A program made the position numbers and the translations under genes. From positions 2,764,758 through 2,828,757 of the forward strand of contig RPFO01000246.1 of assembly GCA_009746045.1 (NCBI GenBank): 64,000 bases of DNA, given 5' to 3'. Source of the DNA: Mesostigma viride (Eukaryota; Streptophyta; Mesostigmatophyceae; Mesostigmatales; Mesostigmataceae). Under the pieces are notes generated by a model that saw only the letters and a program-made list of their open reading frames with translations, was not told the origin of the DNA and did not search any database. Below, piece by piece: positions 1 through 11,425 of the stretch. The number at the start of each line of letters is the position of its first letter. Positions within the stretch are counted from its first letter, which is position 1.

Positions 1-3000
1 GTGTACGGCTGTGCTCGTACTCGCCGTTGAGGCACAAAAAGCCGTTGAGGCACAGAATCTGCCAAGTAGCGGGGGTTCGGGGGCGGAGCCCCCGATCTTG
101 TTGCCCTTTATACTACTTTTATGGTCCGCCAATTGTTCCGCAAACTCTTCCGGCAAACGTTGTCCGTACCCGAGTAGCGCAAAAATCCGAACGCACAATT
201 TATTTCCACAAAACCTTTACGCAGATCCCATCCGTGGGCTTTCTAGCAACCTGTCACCGCGTAACGTCCGGCGCTCAAACTCTTCTAAGACGAGTAGCCA
301 AACAAATACCTGCCAACCGTCAATCAGTAAAAGCGTTTCGACTAGAAACGGCCGTAACCTCCTCGTAACCGTGAATTTTCCCAAGTAGCTAAGCGCCAAA
401 GCCTTGCGTTCCGAGTTGAGCTTGGGCCCACCTAGTTGTTTGGAACGGACGAGGGAAATTGGCAAGGAAAACGGCGAGGAGCGGACCGATTCAAGGGGTA
501 TTTGGCGGTTGCTGGCAAAAAGCGAGAAAGCTGACGGACGGACCTGACCTACTGGGAGACCAGGTTTAGTTGCGGTTCGGTTCAGCCACCGGCTTCCCAA
601 AATAGGCCAGCAAACCGTCCGGCACCATGAGTTTGCATGGAATCGAGGCGTAATCCACGGAATCACAGGCTGTGGCCGGCCGTACAGGTTCGGCTGTCTT
701 GCTAGTGGGCGGGCTGTGTAAGCGGGAGTGTACGGCTGTGCTGGTACTCGCCGTTGAGGCACAAAAAGCCGTTGAGGCACAGAATCTGCCAAGTAGCGGG
801 GGTTCGGGGGCGGAGCCCCCGATCTTGTTGCCCTTTATACTACTTTTATGGTCCGCCAATTGTTCCGCAAACTCTTCCGGCAAACGTTGTCCGTACCCGA
901 GTAGCGCAAAAATCCGAACGCACAATTTATTTCCACAAAACCTTTACGCAGATCGCGTCCGTGGGCTTTCTAGCAACCTGTCACCGCGTAACGTCCGGCG
1001 CTCAAACTCTTCTAAGACGAGTAGCCAAACAAATACCTGCCAACCGTCAATCAGTAAAAGCGTTTCTTGTTGAAACTGCCGTAACCTCCTCGTAACCGTG
1101 AATTTTTCCGAGTAGCTAAGCGCCGAAGCCTTGCGTTTCGAGTTGAGCTTGAAATTGGCCTAGGCGTTTGGAACGGACGAGGGAAATTGGCAAGGAAAAC
1201 GGCGAGGAGAGGACCGATTCAAGGGGTATTTGGCGGTTGCTGGCAAAAAGCGAGAAAGCTGACGGACGGACCTGACCTACTGACAGACCAGGTTTAGTTG
1301 CGGTTCGGTTCAGCCACCGGCTTCCCAAAATAGGCCAGCAAACCGTCCGGCACCATGAGTTTGCATGGAATCGTGGCGTAATCCATGGAATCACAGGCTG
1401 TGGCCGGCCGTACAGGTTCGGCTGTCTTGCTAGTGGGCGGGCTGTGTAAGCGGGAGTGTACGGCTGTGCTGGTACTCGCCGTTGAGGCACAAAAAGCCGT
1501 TGAGGCACAGAATCTGCCAAGTAGCGGGGGTTCGGGGGCGGAGCCCCCGATCTTGTTGCCCTTTATACTACGATTATGGTCCGCCAATTGTTCCGCAAAC
1601 TCTTCCGGCAAACGTTGTCCGTACACGAGTAGCGCAAAAATCCGAACGCACAATTTGTTTCCGCAAAATCTTTACGCAGATCCTCCGTAGCTTTCTAGCG
1701 GCCTGTCACCGCGTAGCGTCTGGCGCCCAAACTTTCTCAACACGGAACCAAACAAATACCTGCCAACCGTCAATCAGTAAAAGCGTTTCGACTAGAAACG
1801 GCCGTAACCTCCTCGTAACCGTGAATTTTTCCGAGTAGCTAAGCGCCAAAGCCTTGCGTTCCGAGTTGAGCTTGAAATTGGCCTAGGCGTTTGGAACGGA
1901 CGAGGGAAATTGGCAAGGAAAGCGGCGAGGAGAGGACCGATTCAAGGGTATTTGGCGGTTGCTGGCAACAAGCGAGAAAGCTGACGGACGGACCTGACGT
2001 GCTGACATGCCAGGTTTAGTTGCGGTTCGGTTCAGCCACCGGCTTCCCAAAATAGGCCAGCAAACCGTCCGGCACCATGAATTTGCATGGAATCGTGGCG
2101 TAATCCATGGAATCACAGGATGTGGCCTGCCGTACAGGTTCGGCTGTCTTGCTAGTGGGCGGGCTGTGTGAGCGGGAGTGTACGGCTGTGCTGGTACTCG
2201 CCGTTGAGGCACAAAAAGCCGTTGAGGCACAGAATCTGCCAAGTAGCGGGGGTTCGGGGGCGGAGCCCCCGATCTTGTTGCCCTTTATACTACGATTATG
2301 GTCCGCCAATTGTTCCGCAAACTCTTCCGGCAAACGTTGTCCGTACCCGAGTAGCGCAAAAATCCGAACGCACAATTTGTTTCCAAAAATCTTTACGCAG
2401 ATCCCATCCGTAGGCTTTCTAGCAGCCTGTCACCGCGTAGCGTCCGGCGCCCAAACTCTTCTAAGACGAGTAGCCAAACAAATACCTGCCAACCGTCAAT
2501 CGGTAAAAGCGTTTCGAGTAGAAACGGCCGTAACCTCCTCGTAACCGTGATTTTTCCGAGTAGCTAAGCGCCAAAGCCTTGCGTTCCGAGTTGAGCTTGA
2601 CATTGGCCTAGTTGTTTGGAACGGACGAGGGAAATTGGCAAGGAAAACGGCGAGGAGAGGACCGATTCAAGGGGTATTTGGAGGTTGCTGGCAACAAGCG
2701 AGAAAGCTGACGGACGGATCTGACGTACTGACATACCAGGTTTAGTTGCGGTTCGGTTCAGCCACCGGCTTCCCAAAATAGGCCAGCAAACCGTCCGGCA
2801 CCATGAGTTTGCATGGAATCGAGGCGCAATCCAGGGATCACAGGCTGTGGCCGGCCGTACAGGTTCGGCTGTCTTGCTAGTGGGCGGGCTGTGTGAGCGG
2901 GAGTGTACGGCTGTGCTCGTACTCGCCGTTGAGGCACAAAAAGCCGTTGAGGCACAGAATCTGCCAAGTAGCGGGGGTTCGGGGGCGGAGCCCCCGATCT

Positions 3001-6000
3001 TGTTGCCCTTTATACTACTTTTATGGTCCGCCAATTGTTCCGCAAACTCTTCCGGCAAACGTTGTCCGTACCCGAGTAGCGCAAAAATCCGAACGCACAA
3101 TTTGTTTCCACAAAATCTTTACGCAGATCCCATCCGTAGGCTTTCTAGCAGCCTGTCACCGCGTAGCGTCCGGCGCCCAAACTCTTCTAAGACGAGTAGC
3201 CAAACAAATACCTGCCAACCGTCAATCGTAAAAGCGTTTCGAGTAGAAACGGCCGTAACCTCCTCGTAACCGTGATTTTTTCCGAGTAGCTAAGCGCCAA
3301 AGCCTTGCGTTCCGAGTTGAGCTTGACATTGGCCTAGTTGTTTGGAACGGACGAGGGAAATTGGCAAGGAAAACGGCGAGGAGAGGACCGATTCAAGGGG
3401 TATTTGGAGGTTGCTGGCAACAAGCGAGAAAGCTGACGGACGGATCTGACGTACTGACATACCAGGTTTAGTTGCGGTTCGGTTCAGCCACCGGCTTCCC
3501 AAAATAGGCCAGCAAACCGTCCGGCACCATGAGTTTGCATGGAATCGAGGCGCAATCCAGGGGATCACAGGCTGTGGCCGGCCGTACAGGTTCGGCTGTC
3601 TTGCTAGTGGGCGGGCTGTGTGAGCGGGAGTGTACGGCTGTGCTCGTACTCGCCGTTGAGGCACAAAAAGCCGTTGAGGCACAGAATCTGCCAAGTAGCG
3701 GGGGTTCGGGGGCGGAGCCCCCGATCTTGTTGCCCTTTATACTACTTTTATGGTCCGCCAATTGTTCCGCAAACTCTTCCGGCAAACGTTGTCCGTACCC
3801 GAGTAGCGCAAAAATCCGAACGCACAATTTATTTCCACAAAACCTTTACGCAGATCCCATCCGTGGCTTTCTAGCAACCTGTCACCGCGTAACGTCCGGC
3901 GCTCAAACTCTTCTAAGACGAGTAGCCAAACAAATACCTGCCAACCGTCAATCAGTAAAAGCGTTTCGACTAGAAACGGCCGTAACCTCCTCGTAACCGT
4001 GAATTTTCCCAAGTAGCTAAGCGCCAAAGCCTTGCGTTCCGAGTTGAGCTTGGGCCCACCTAGTTGTTTGGAACGGACGAGGGAAATTGGCAAGGAAAAC
4101 GGCGAGGAGCGGACCGATTCAAGGGGTATTTGGCGGTTGCTGGCAAAAAGCGAGAAAGCTGACGGACGGACCTGACCTACTGACAGACCAGGTTTAGTTG
4201 CGGTTCGGTTCAGCCACCGGCTTCCCAAAATAGGCCAGCAAACCGTCCGGCACCATGAGTTTGCATGGAATCGAGGCGTAATCCACGGAATCACAGGCTG
4301 TGGCCGGCCGTACAGGTTCGGCTGTCTTGCTAGTGGGCGGGCTGTGTAAGCGGGAGTGTACGGCTGTGCTGGTACTCGCCGTTGAGGCACAAAAAGCCGT
4401 TGAGGCACAGAATCTGCCAAGTAGCGGGGGTTCGGGGGCGGAGCCCCCGATCTTGTTGCCCTTTATACTACTTTTATGGTCCGCCAATTGTTCCGCAAAC
4501 TCTTCCGGCAAACGTTGTCCGTACCCGAGTAGCGCAAAAATCCGAACGCACAATTTATTTCCACAAAACCTTTACGCAGATCCGTCCGTGGCTTTCTAGC
4601 AACCTGTCACCGCGTAACGTCCGGCGCTCAAACTCTTCTAAGACGAGTAGCCAAACAAATACCTGCCAACCGTCAATCAGTAAAAGCGTTTCTTGTTGAA
4701 ACGGCCGTAACCTCCTCGTAACCGTGAATTTTTCCGAGTAGCTAAGCGCCGAAGCCTTGCGTTCCGAGTTGAGCTTGAAATTGGCCTAGGCGTTTGGAAC
4801 GGACGAGGGAAATTGGCAAGGAAAACGGCGAGGAGAGGACCGATTCAAGGGGTATTTGGCGGTTGCTGGCAAAAACGAGAAAGCTGACGGACGGACCTGA
4901 CCTACTGACAGACCAGGTTTAGTTGCGGTTCGGTTCAGCCACCGGCTTCCCAAAATAGGCCAGCAAACCGTCCGGCACCATGAGTTTGCATGGAATCGTG
5001 GCGTAATCCATGGAATCACAGGCTGTGGCCGGCCGTACAGGTTCGGCTGTCTTGCTAGTGGGCGGGCTGTGTAAGCGGGAGTGTACGGCTGTGCTGGTAC
5101 TCGCCGTTGAGGCACAAAAAGCCGTTGAGGCACAGAATCTGCCAAGTAGCGGGGGTTCGGGGGCGGAGCCCCCGATCTTGTTGCCCTTTATACTACGATT
5201 ATGGTCCGCCAATTGTTCCGCAAACTCTTCCGGCAAACGTTGTCCGTACACGAGTAGCGCAAAAATCCGAACGCACAATTTGTTTCCGCAAAATCTTTAC
5301 GCAGATCCTGGCCGTATGCTTTCTAGCGGCCTGTCACCGCGTAGCGTCTGGCGCCCAAACTTTTCTCAACACGGAACTCAAACAAATACCTGCCAACCGT
5401 CAATCAGTAAAAGCGTTTCGACTAGAAACGGCCGTAACCTCCTCGTAACCGTGAATTTTTCCGAGTAGCTAAGCGCCAAAGCCTTGCGTTCCGAGTTGAG
5501 CTTGAAATTGGCCTAGGCGTTTGGAACGGACGAGGGAAATTGGCAAGGAAAGCGGCGAGGAGAGGACCGATTCAAGGTGTATTTGGCGGTTGCTGGCAAC
5601 AAGCGAGAAAGCTGACGGACGGACCTGACGTGCTGACATGCCAGGTTTAGTTGCGGTTCGGTTCAGCCACCGGCTTCCCAAAATAGGCCAGCAAACCGTC
5701 CGGCACCATGAATTTGCATGGAATCGTGGCGTAATCCATGGAATCACAGGATGTGGCCTGCCGTACAGGTTCGGCTGTCTTGCTAGTGGGCGGGCTGTGT
5801 GAGCGGGAGTGTACGGCTGTGCTGGTACTCGCCGTTGAGGCACAAAAAGCCGTTGAGGCACAGAATCTGCCAAGTAGCGGGGGTTCGGGGGCGGAGCCCC
5901 CGATCTTGTTGCCCTTTATACTACGATTATGGTCCGCCAATTGTTCCGCAAACTCTTCCGGCAAACGTTGTCCGTACCCGAGTAGCGCAAAAATCCGAAC

Positions 6001-8103
6001 GCACAATTTGTTTCCAAAAATCTTTACGCAGATCCCATCCGTAGGCTTTCTAGCAGCCTGTCACCGCGTAGCGTCCGGCGCCCAAACTCTTCTAAGACGA
6101 GTAGCCAAACAAATACCTGCCAACCGTCAATCGGTAAAAGCGTTTCGAGTAGAAACGGCCGTAACCTCCTCGTAACCGTGATTTTTCCGAGTAGCTAAGC
6201 GCCAAAGCCTTGCGTTCCGAGTTGAGCTTGACATTGGCCTAGTTGTTTGGAACGGACGAGGGAAATTGGCAAGGAAAACGGCGAGGAGAGGACCGATTCA
6301 AGGGGTATTTGGAGGTTGCTGGCAACAAGCGAGAAAGCTGACGGACGGATCTGACGTACTGACATACCAGGTTTAGTTGCGGTTCGGTTCAGCCACCGGC
6401 TTCCCAAAATAGGCCAGCAAACCGTCCGGCACCATGAGTTTGCATGGAATCGAGGCGCAATCCAGGGGATCACAGGCTGTGGCCGGCCGTACAGGTTCGG
6501 CTGTCTTGCTAGTGGGCGGGCTGTGTGAGCGGGAGTGTACGGCTGTGCTCGTACTCGCCGTTGAGGCACAAAAAGCCGTTGAGGCACAGAATCTGCCAAG
6601 TAGCGGGGGTTCGGGGGCGGAGCCCCCGATCTTGTTGCCCTTTATACTACTTTTATGGTCCGCCAATTGTTCCGCAAACTCTTCCGGCAAACGTTGTCCG
6701 TACCCGAGTAGCGCAAAAATCCGAACGCACAATTTGTTTCCACAAAATCTTTACGCAGATCCCATCCGTAGGCTTTCTAGCAGCCTGTCACCGCGTAGCG
6801 TCCGGCGCCCAAACTCTTCTAAGACGAGTAGCCAAACAAATACCTGCCAACCGTCAATCGGTAAAAGCGTTTCGAGTAGAAACGGCCGTAACCTCCTCGT
6901 AACCGTGATTTTTTCCGAGTAGCTAAGCGCCAAAGCCTTGCGTTCCGAGTTGAGCTTGACATTGGCCTAGTTGTTTGGAACGGACGAGGGAAATTGGCAA
7001 GGAAAACGGCGAGGAGAGGACCGATTCAAGGGGTATTTGGAGGTTGCTGGCAACAAGCGAGAAAGCTGACGGACGGATCTGACGTACTGACATACCAGGT
7101 TTAGTTGCGGTTCGGTTCAGCCACCGGCTTCCCAAAATAGGCCAGCAAACCGTCCGGCACCATGAGTTTGCATGGAATCGAGGCGCAATCCAGGGGATCA
7201 CAGGCTGTGGCCGGCCGTACAGGTTCGGCTGTCTTGCTAGTGGGCGGGCTGTGTGAGCGGGAGTGTACGGCTGTGCTGGTACTCGCCGTTGAGGCACAAA
7301 AAGCCGTTGAGGCACAGAATCTGCCAAGTAGCGGGGGTTCGGGGGCGGAGCCCCCGATCTTGTTGCCCTTTATACTACTTTTATGGTCCGCCAATTGTTC
7401 CGCAAACTCTTCCGGCAAACGTTGTCCGTACCCGAGTAGCGCAAAAATCCGAACGCACAATTTATTTCCACAAAACCTTTACGCAGATCCCATCCGTGGG
7501 CTTTCTAGCAACCTGTCACCGCGTAACGTCCGGCGCTCAAACTCTTCTAAGACGAGTAGCCAAACAAATACCTGCCAACCGTCAATCAGTAAAAGCGTTT
7601 CGACTAGAAACGGCCGTAACCTCCTCGTAACCGTGAATTTTTCCAAGTAGCTAAGCGCCAAAGCCTTGCGCTCCGAGTTGAGCTTGAAATTGGCCTAGGC
7701 GTTTGGAACGGACGAGGGAAATTGGCAAGGAAAACGGCGAGGAGAGGACCGATTCAAGGGGTATTTGGCGGTTGCTGGCAAAAAGTGAGGAATCTGACGG
7801 ACGGACCTGACGTGCTGACATACCAGGTTTAGTTGCGGTTCGGTTCAGCCACCGGCTTCCCAAAATAGGCCAGCAAACCGTCCGGCACCATGAGTTTGCA
7901 TGGAATCGTGGCGTAATCCATGGAATCACAGGCTGTGGCCGGCCGTACAGGTTCGGCTGTCTTGCTAGTGGGCGGGCTGTGTGAGCGGGAGTGTACGGCT
8001 GTGCTGGTACTCGCCGTTGAGGCACAAAAAGCCGTTGAGGCACAGAATCTGCCAAGTAGCGGGGGTTCGGGGGCGGAGCCCCCGATCTTGTTGCCCTTTA
8101 TAT
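1..8103. repeat. Satellite array, ~726-bp monomers in a 5-monomer higher-order repeat
   Basis: Twelve occurrences of the same landmark (GTGTACGGCTGTGCT) begin at 1, 728, 1456, 2178, 2903, 3630, 4356, 5081, 5809, 6535, 7263 and 7991, so monomers are 722-728 bp. Variants recur every fifth monomer. Monomers 1 and 6 share CTTGGGCCCACC (near 420 and 4050). Monomers 2 and 7 share TTTCTTGTTGAAAC. Monomers 3 and 8 share GTACACGAG. Monomers 4 and 9 share TTTCCAAAAATC. The higher-order period is 3625-3635 bp. Each monomer carries a GC hairpin (GGGGGCGGAGCCCCC). The array starts before the window and ends abruptly near 8103. Open frames of 119 and 134 residues recur on the minus strand in nearly every monomer, but they resemble no family I know and are treated as chance. 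Confidence 0.95.
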
Positions 8104-8560
8104 TATAATTTTAGACAGCGAAAAGTTTGCGCAAACCCTAAAAGCAAACTGTTGCCGCGTGCGAGTAGCGTTCCGCGGCGACCGCGATTGGGGGGTCGAC
8201 CGTAGGGGTTCCCTTACATGCGTGCCGTTGGCTTGGTTGCGTCCACTGGTTGCGCGCCAAAGTTTGTCCCATTTGTGCCACCATTGCGGCCAAACTTTTG
8301 TCAGACAGCGTTTTGGCTGGCCTACTGAAAGTTGTTTGCCCAAACTCTTGCCAAAAGTGTTGCGCAAACTCTTCCGTATTCGAGTAGCGTGGCCTATTGA
8401 CCACAGAATTTCGGCATTGCGACCGATTCAAGCGGTATGTGTGCGACAAACGTGGTGGGGTTGTTGCCCGGTTATTGGCCGGGAACTAGCGTCAGTTTGA
8501 CCACAGAATTGCGGCATTGTTGCCCAGTCGCTGCGTGTTGGTTCGTCACTTTGCATGTCG
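8104..8560. repeat. Diverged satellite-related flank
   Basis: Directly after the array the sequence keeps short satellite-like words in the same order: CAAACTCTTCCG followed by CGAGTAGCG, then CCGATTCAAG followed by GGTAT. The rest differs. It may be an old, decayed monomer or a related repeat. No gene is visible. Confidence 0.4.
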
Positions 8561-8566
8561 ACTGCG

Positions 8567-8945
8567 CAGTCGCTGCGTGCCAGAGGACAGCTCGTTAAGG
8601 GTTTGTTTCAATAATTTCAACGGACGCAACGAGTGCACGATGGGACGAAGACAAGGATAGCATGCGGAATTCAGAGAATTCGCACGATTTCCATTAAAGA
8701 AGGTCATTTAATGGTGTTGTTTGTGCAGGTTGCCCGGTTGCTGCCTGGTTTTTGCGTGTCGTGGCGACCGCAGTCGCTGCGTGCCAAAGGACAGCTCGGT
8801 AGCGTTGGTTTCAATGATTTCAACAGATTTTAACGGATGCAAGGAAGGCACGAAGGGACGAAGACAACGATAGCATGCGGAATGCAGAGAAATCATGCGA
8901 ACTCGTGAAAGAAGGTCGTTGAATGATGTTGTTTGTGCATTTTGA
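8567..8945. repeat. ~204-bp direct tandem duplication, two copies
   Basis: The words CAGTCGCTGCGTGCC, GGACAGCTCG, ACGAAGACAA, ATAGCATGCGGAAT and GTTGTTTGTGCA occur in the same order from about 8567 and again from about 8771. The two copies have diverged by substitutions and small indels. No coding frame is conserved between them. Confidence 0.8.
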
Positions 8946-9102
8946 AAAGTCAGGTGTTGTGGGATTCAATCAACGGCAAGGAAGCGTTTATATTGGCCTT
9001 TGAGTCGAAAGTGTGCTGCTTTACGTCAAGATTTCCATAACTATCGGTTTGCGCCACCAGTCTCGCGGGATGCGCGTCCTGCATGGAAGGGGGAAAATTT
9101 TT

Positions 9103-9150
9103 ATCAAGGAGACATCTAGCGCAGGCCAGAAATCGGGAGAATTCGGACCA
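9103..9150 (+). repeat. Dispersed repeat family X, short copy
   Basis: It contains the family words GGAGACATCTAGCGCAGGCC and AGAAATCGGGAGAATTCGG, which recur near 46296, 53868 and 58643. The surrounding stretch 8946-9582 has no gene I can recognise. Confidence 0.7.
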
Positions 9151-9582
9151 TTTCTTATGCCCCCGGGCGAGGGACGATACCTTTCGTGGTGGGATCTACT
9201 TTGTGGTGGGATCATCTTTTGTGGTGGCTCGCGCCTTGACACCTCACAGGCATGCAACGTAGATAACATCATTAAAACTCCGGCGGCGCTGCAGGGCGGC
9301 ATGGCAAGGGATCTGGCGCTATCTGACGGGAAAGAAGGCATAACCTCACGTTGATAACGTTGCTAAGAAGCGAAACATGTCGGCTGTCGGGGTTTTATCG
9401 AGTGGTTTTTGAGTGGTTTGTTGGAAGGTGTTTGCTGCAGGCTGCTCAGTTGTATGTAAATATTGAGGCAATTAAACGTTTCTTAGTTAGCACCGGCTTC
9501 ACTGTGCTTGGAGGCTTCACTGTGCTTGGAGGCTCACCAGCTTGTGTATTTTTAGCAAACGGATGTGTTGGAAAGAAAGTGA

Positions 9583-10045
9583 CATGGGTTGATCTGAGGG
9601 GCATACTGCACGGGTGAAACGCATGCAGGTAGGGAGTATCATTGGTAAGGCTGTATGTTATGTGTATACATATCTTGCGTATGCGTAGGTTGCATTATGC
9701 GTATGCGTATATTGAATTTGGCCTTGTGGCAAGCTTTGGTTTCTTACCAAAGGGTTGTGCTGGAAAGAAAGGTGACAGGGGTTGATCTCAGGGGCATACT
9801 GCATGGGCGAAACTGCACTAGGTACTCCTTACCTGTCCGGTCATTGGTAAGGCACGGTGCGTGCCAGGGGTTGACCTGAGGGGCGTACGGCATGGGTGAA
9901 GCTGCATGTACGTATGCCCAATACCTATCATCATTGGTAACGCACTGCGTGACAGGGGTTGATCTAAGGGGCATACTCCATCCAGTTGTCTCTTTGATAC
10001 TCCATGGGTGAAACTGCATGTAGGTAGAGGGCATCTTTGGTAAAG
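9583..10045 (+). repeat. Degenerate ~90-190-bp tandem repeats
   Basis: The phrase GGTTGATCTGAGGGGCATAC, followed by a GGGTGAA(A/G)C-GCATG segment and ATTGGTAA, recurs at about 9588, 9780, 9873 and 9958 with indels. The short open frames across it are not conserved between copies, so I do not treat it as coding. Confidence 0.7.
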
Positions 10046-11425
10046 CAGTATATAATGCCAGGTATACATGGTTGTCTCCTTGATACATATATTTCAGGTT
10101 CTTCTTTTCGGGGTTTAATTTCCCTATGTTGCATGCCATTCTCACCCGCCTCTAATATTCTCAATGAATGCATATATTGCTTCCACTCCGGGCGACCAAC
10201 TTTAGTGTAAATTGTCCTACGGTATAACCGGTTGTGATAAATTAATGGATGAATAGATTAATGTCGCGCTCATGGTCCTCCCTGCCTTACCAATGAAATA
10301 TAAATGCTTCCGTAACGCTCAATAAATGTCACAACTAAACCTAACGCACAAGCAATGATATACGCATACGTAATTTACACGTACCTCCGTCTGAACATCG
10401 CACAGTGAACAAAGTGCAAGACGTGTTCGCTGTGTTACCCCAACGGTTACAAATGCTTACGGCCTCAGTCGCACATCTCCGTAGCGCAATGGGAAGGGCA
10501 AATGTCTCCAGAATCTCCGATTGGCCGGGAACTAGCGTACGATTTTCACAGATTTTCACTCCAGTTGGTCGCCCGGACTGGAATATTTGCTCGCGTTCAG
10601 TGGGCCCTAAATGTGCACACGTTCCGTAGACGGTTGTAGTAGAGTAGGTGACGTGTCCGGCCGGAGACCGGCCACAAACGCCGGACAGGCACAATATTGG
10701 TTACTACCGGGGGCCCGGGGGCGAAGCCCCCGTTCTTGTCCTCAGGTTTTTGAATTCGTGGTGGCCCATGCATCTTACGCGATAATTGACGTATGTAATC
10801 AGTCTAACTAACCAATAACACCGAATCCAGCATTTGAATTCTCCTTTAATGAAGTCTCTGTATCCCATCGCCCAATGAATTTCAAGACCTATCAAACCTC
10901 GCCGTATCTCCAGCTATCTCTGAGACCATCCTGGCGATCCTGCACGTCAAAATAATGGTAAAACTAGTAAAGATTCTGTAAAGATCTGCCGTTACCTCTC
11001 GCAGAATCACCTCGAGACGCTTCCACGCTGCTGACACTCGGGCAGGGAGGACGAAGGTTCTTCTTATCAATCGTACGTGCTCGAGATCCCGTCCATAGCA
11101 GGGATAGCACACCGTGCGCGTGCAAATAAAAACACGTAATGGAGGCATGAACCAGTGCGCTATAGAATGCGAGGGGTAGCGCATAATCAACTTTACAGAT
11201 GACTTCACGCTCCTCATCAAATCCAGAGTTGCGAAGACAGAAGTTCTCTTTATTTTTATACATCCCGTCCTTATGCATTGTAGCAAAGCCGTTTAATAAT
11301 GGCCGCAACTGGAAGAATGCGCTCTAGTTCAACACCGCGAGGCATAAAGCGCTTGCATATGTGCCCAGTTAGGGCACTCCTTGGAATTACCAGTGGCTAG
11401 CTTACCTCGGGTTAATGACTTGGCC
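10046..11425 (+). other. Intergenic region upstream of the TOPLESS gene
   Basis: No gene is visible. A GC hairpin at 10716-10732 (CGGGGGC, loop GAA, GCCCCCG), followed by GTTCTTGTCC, resembles the hairpin and its following GATCTTGTTGCC in every satellite monomer. The phrase TTGGCCGGGAACTAGCGT near 10520 also occurs near 8475 in the satellite flank. The stretch just before 11426 should hold the TOPLESS promoter and 5' UTR, but I see no defined element. Confidence 0.5.

Noticed and set aside
217-7990. Recurring 113-227-codon frames on both strands of the satellite
   Set aside because: They repeat because the monomer repeats. No family motif is visible and frames overlap on both strands.
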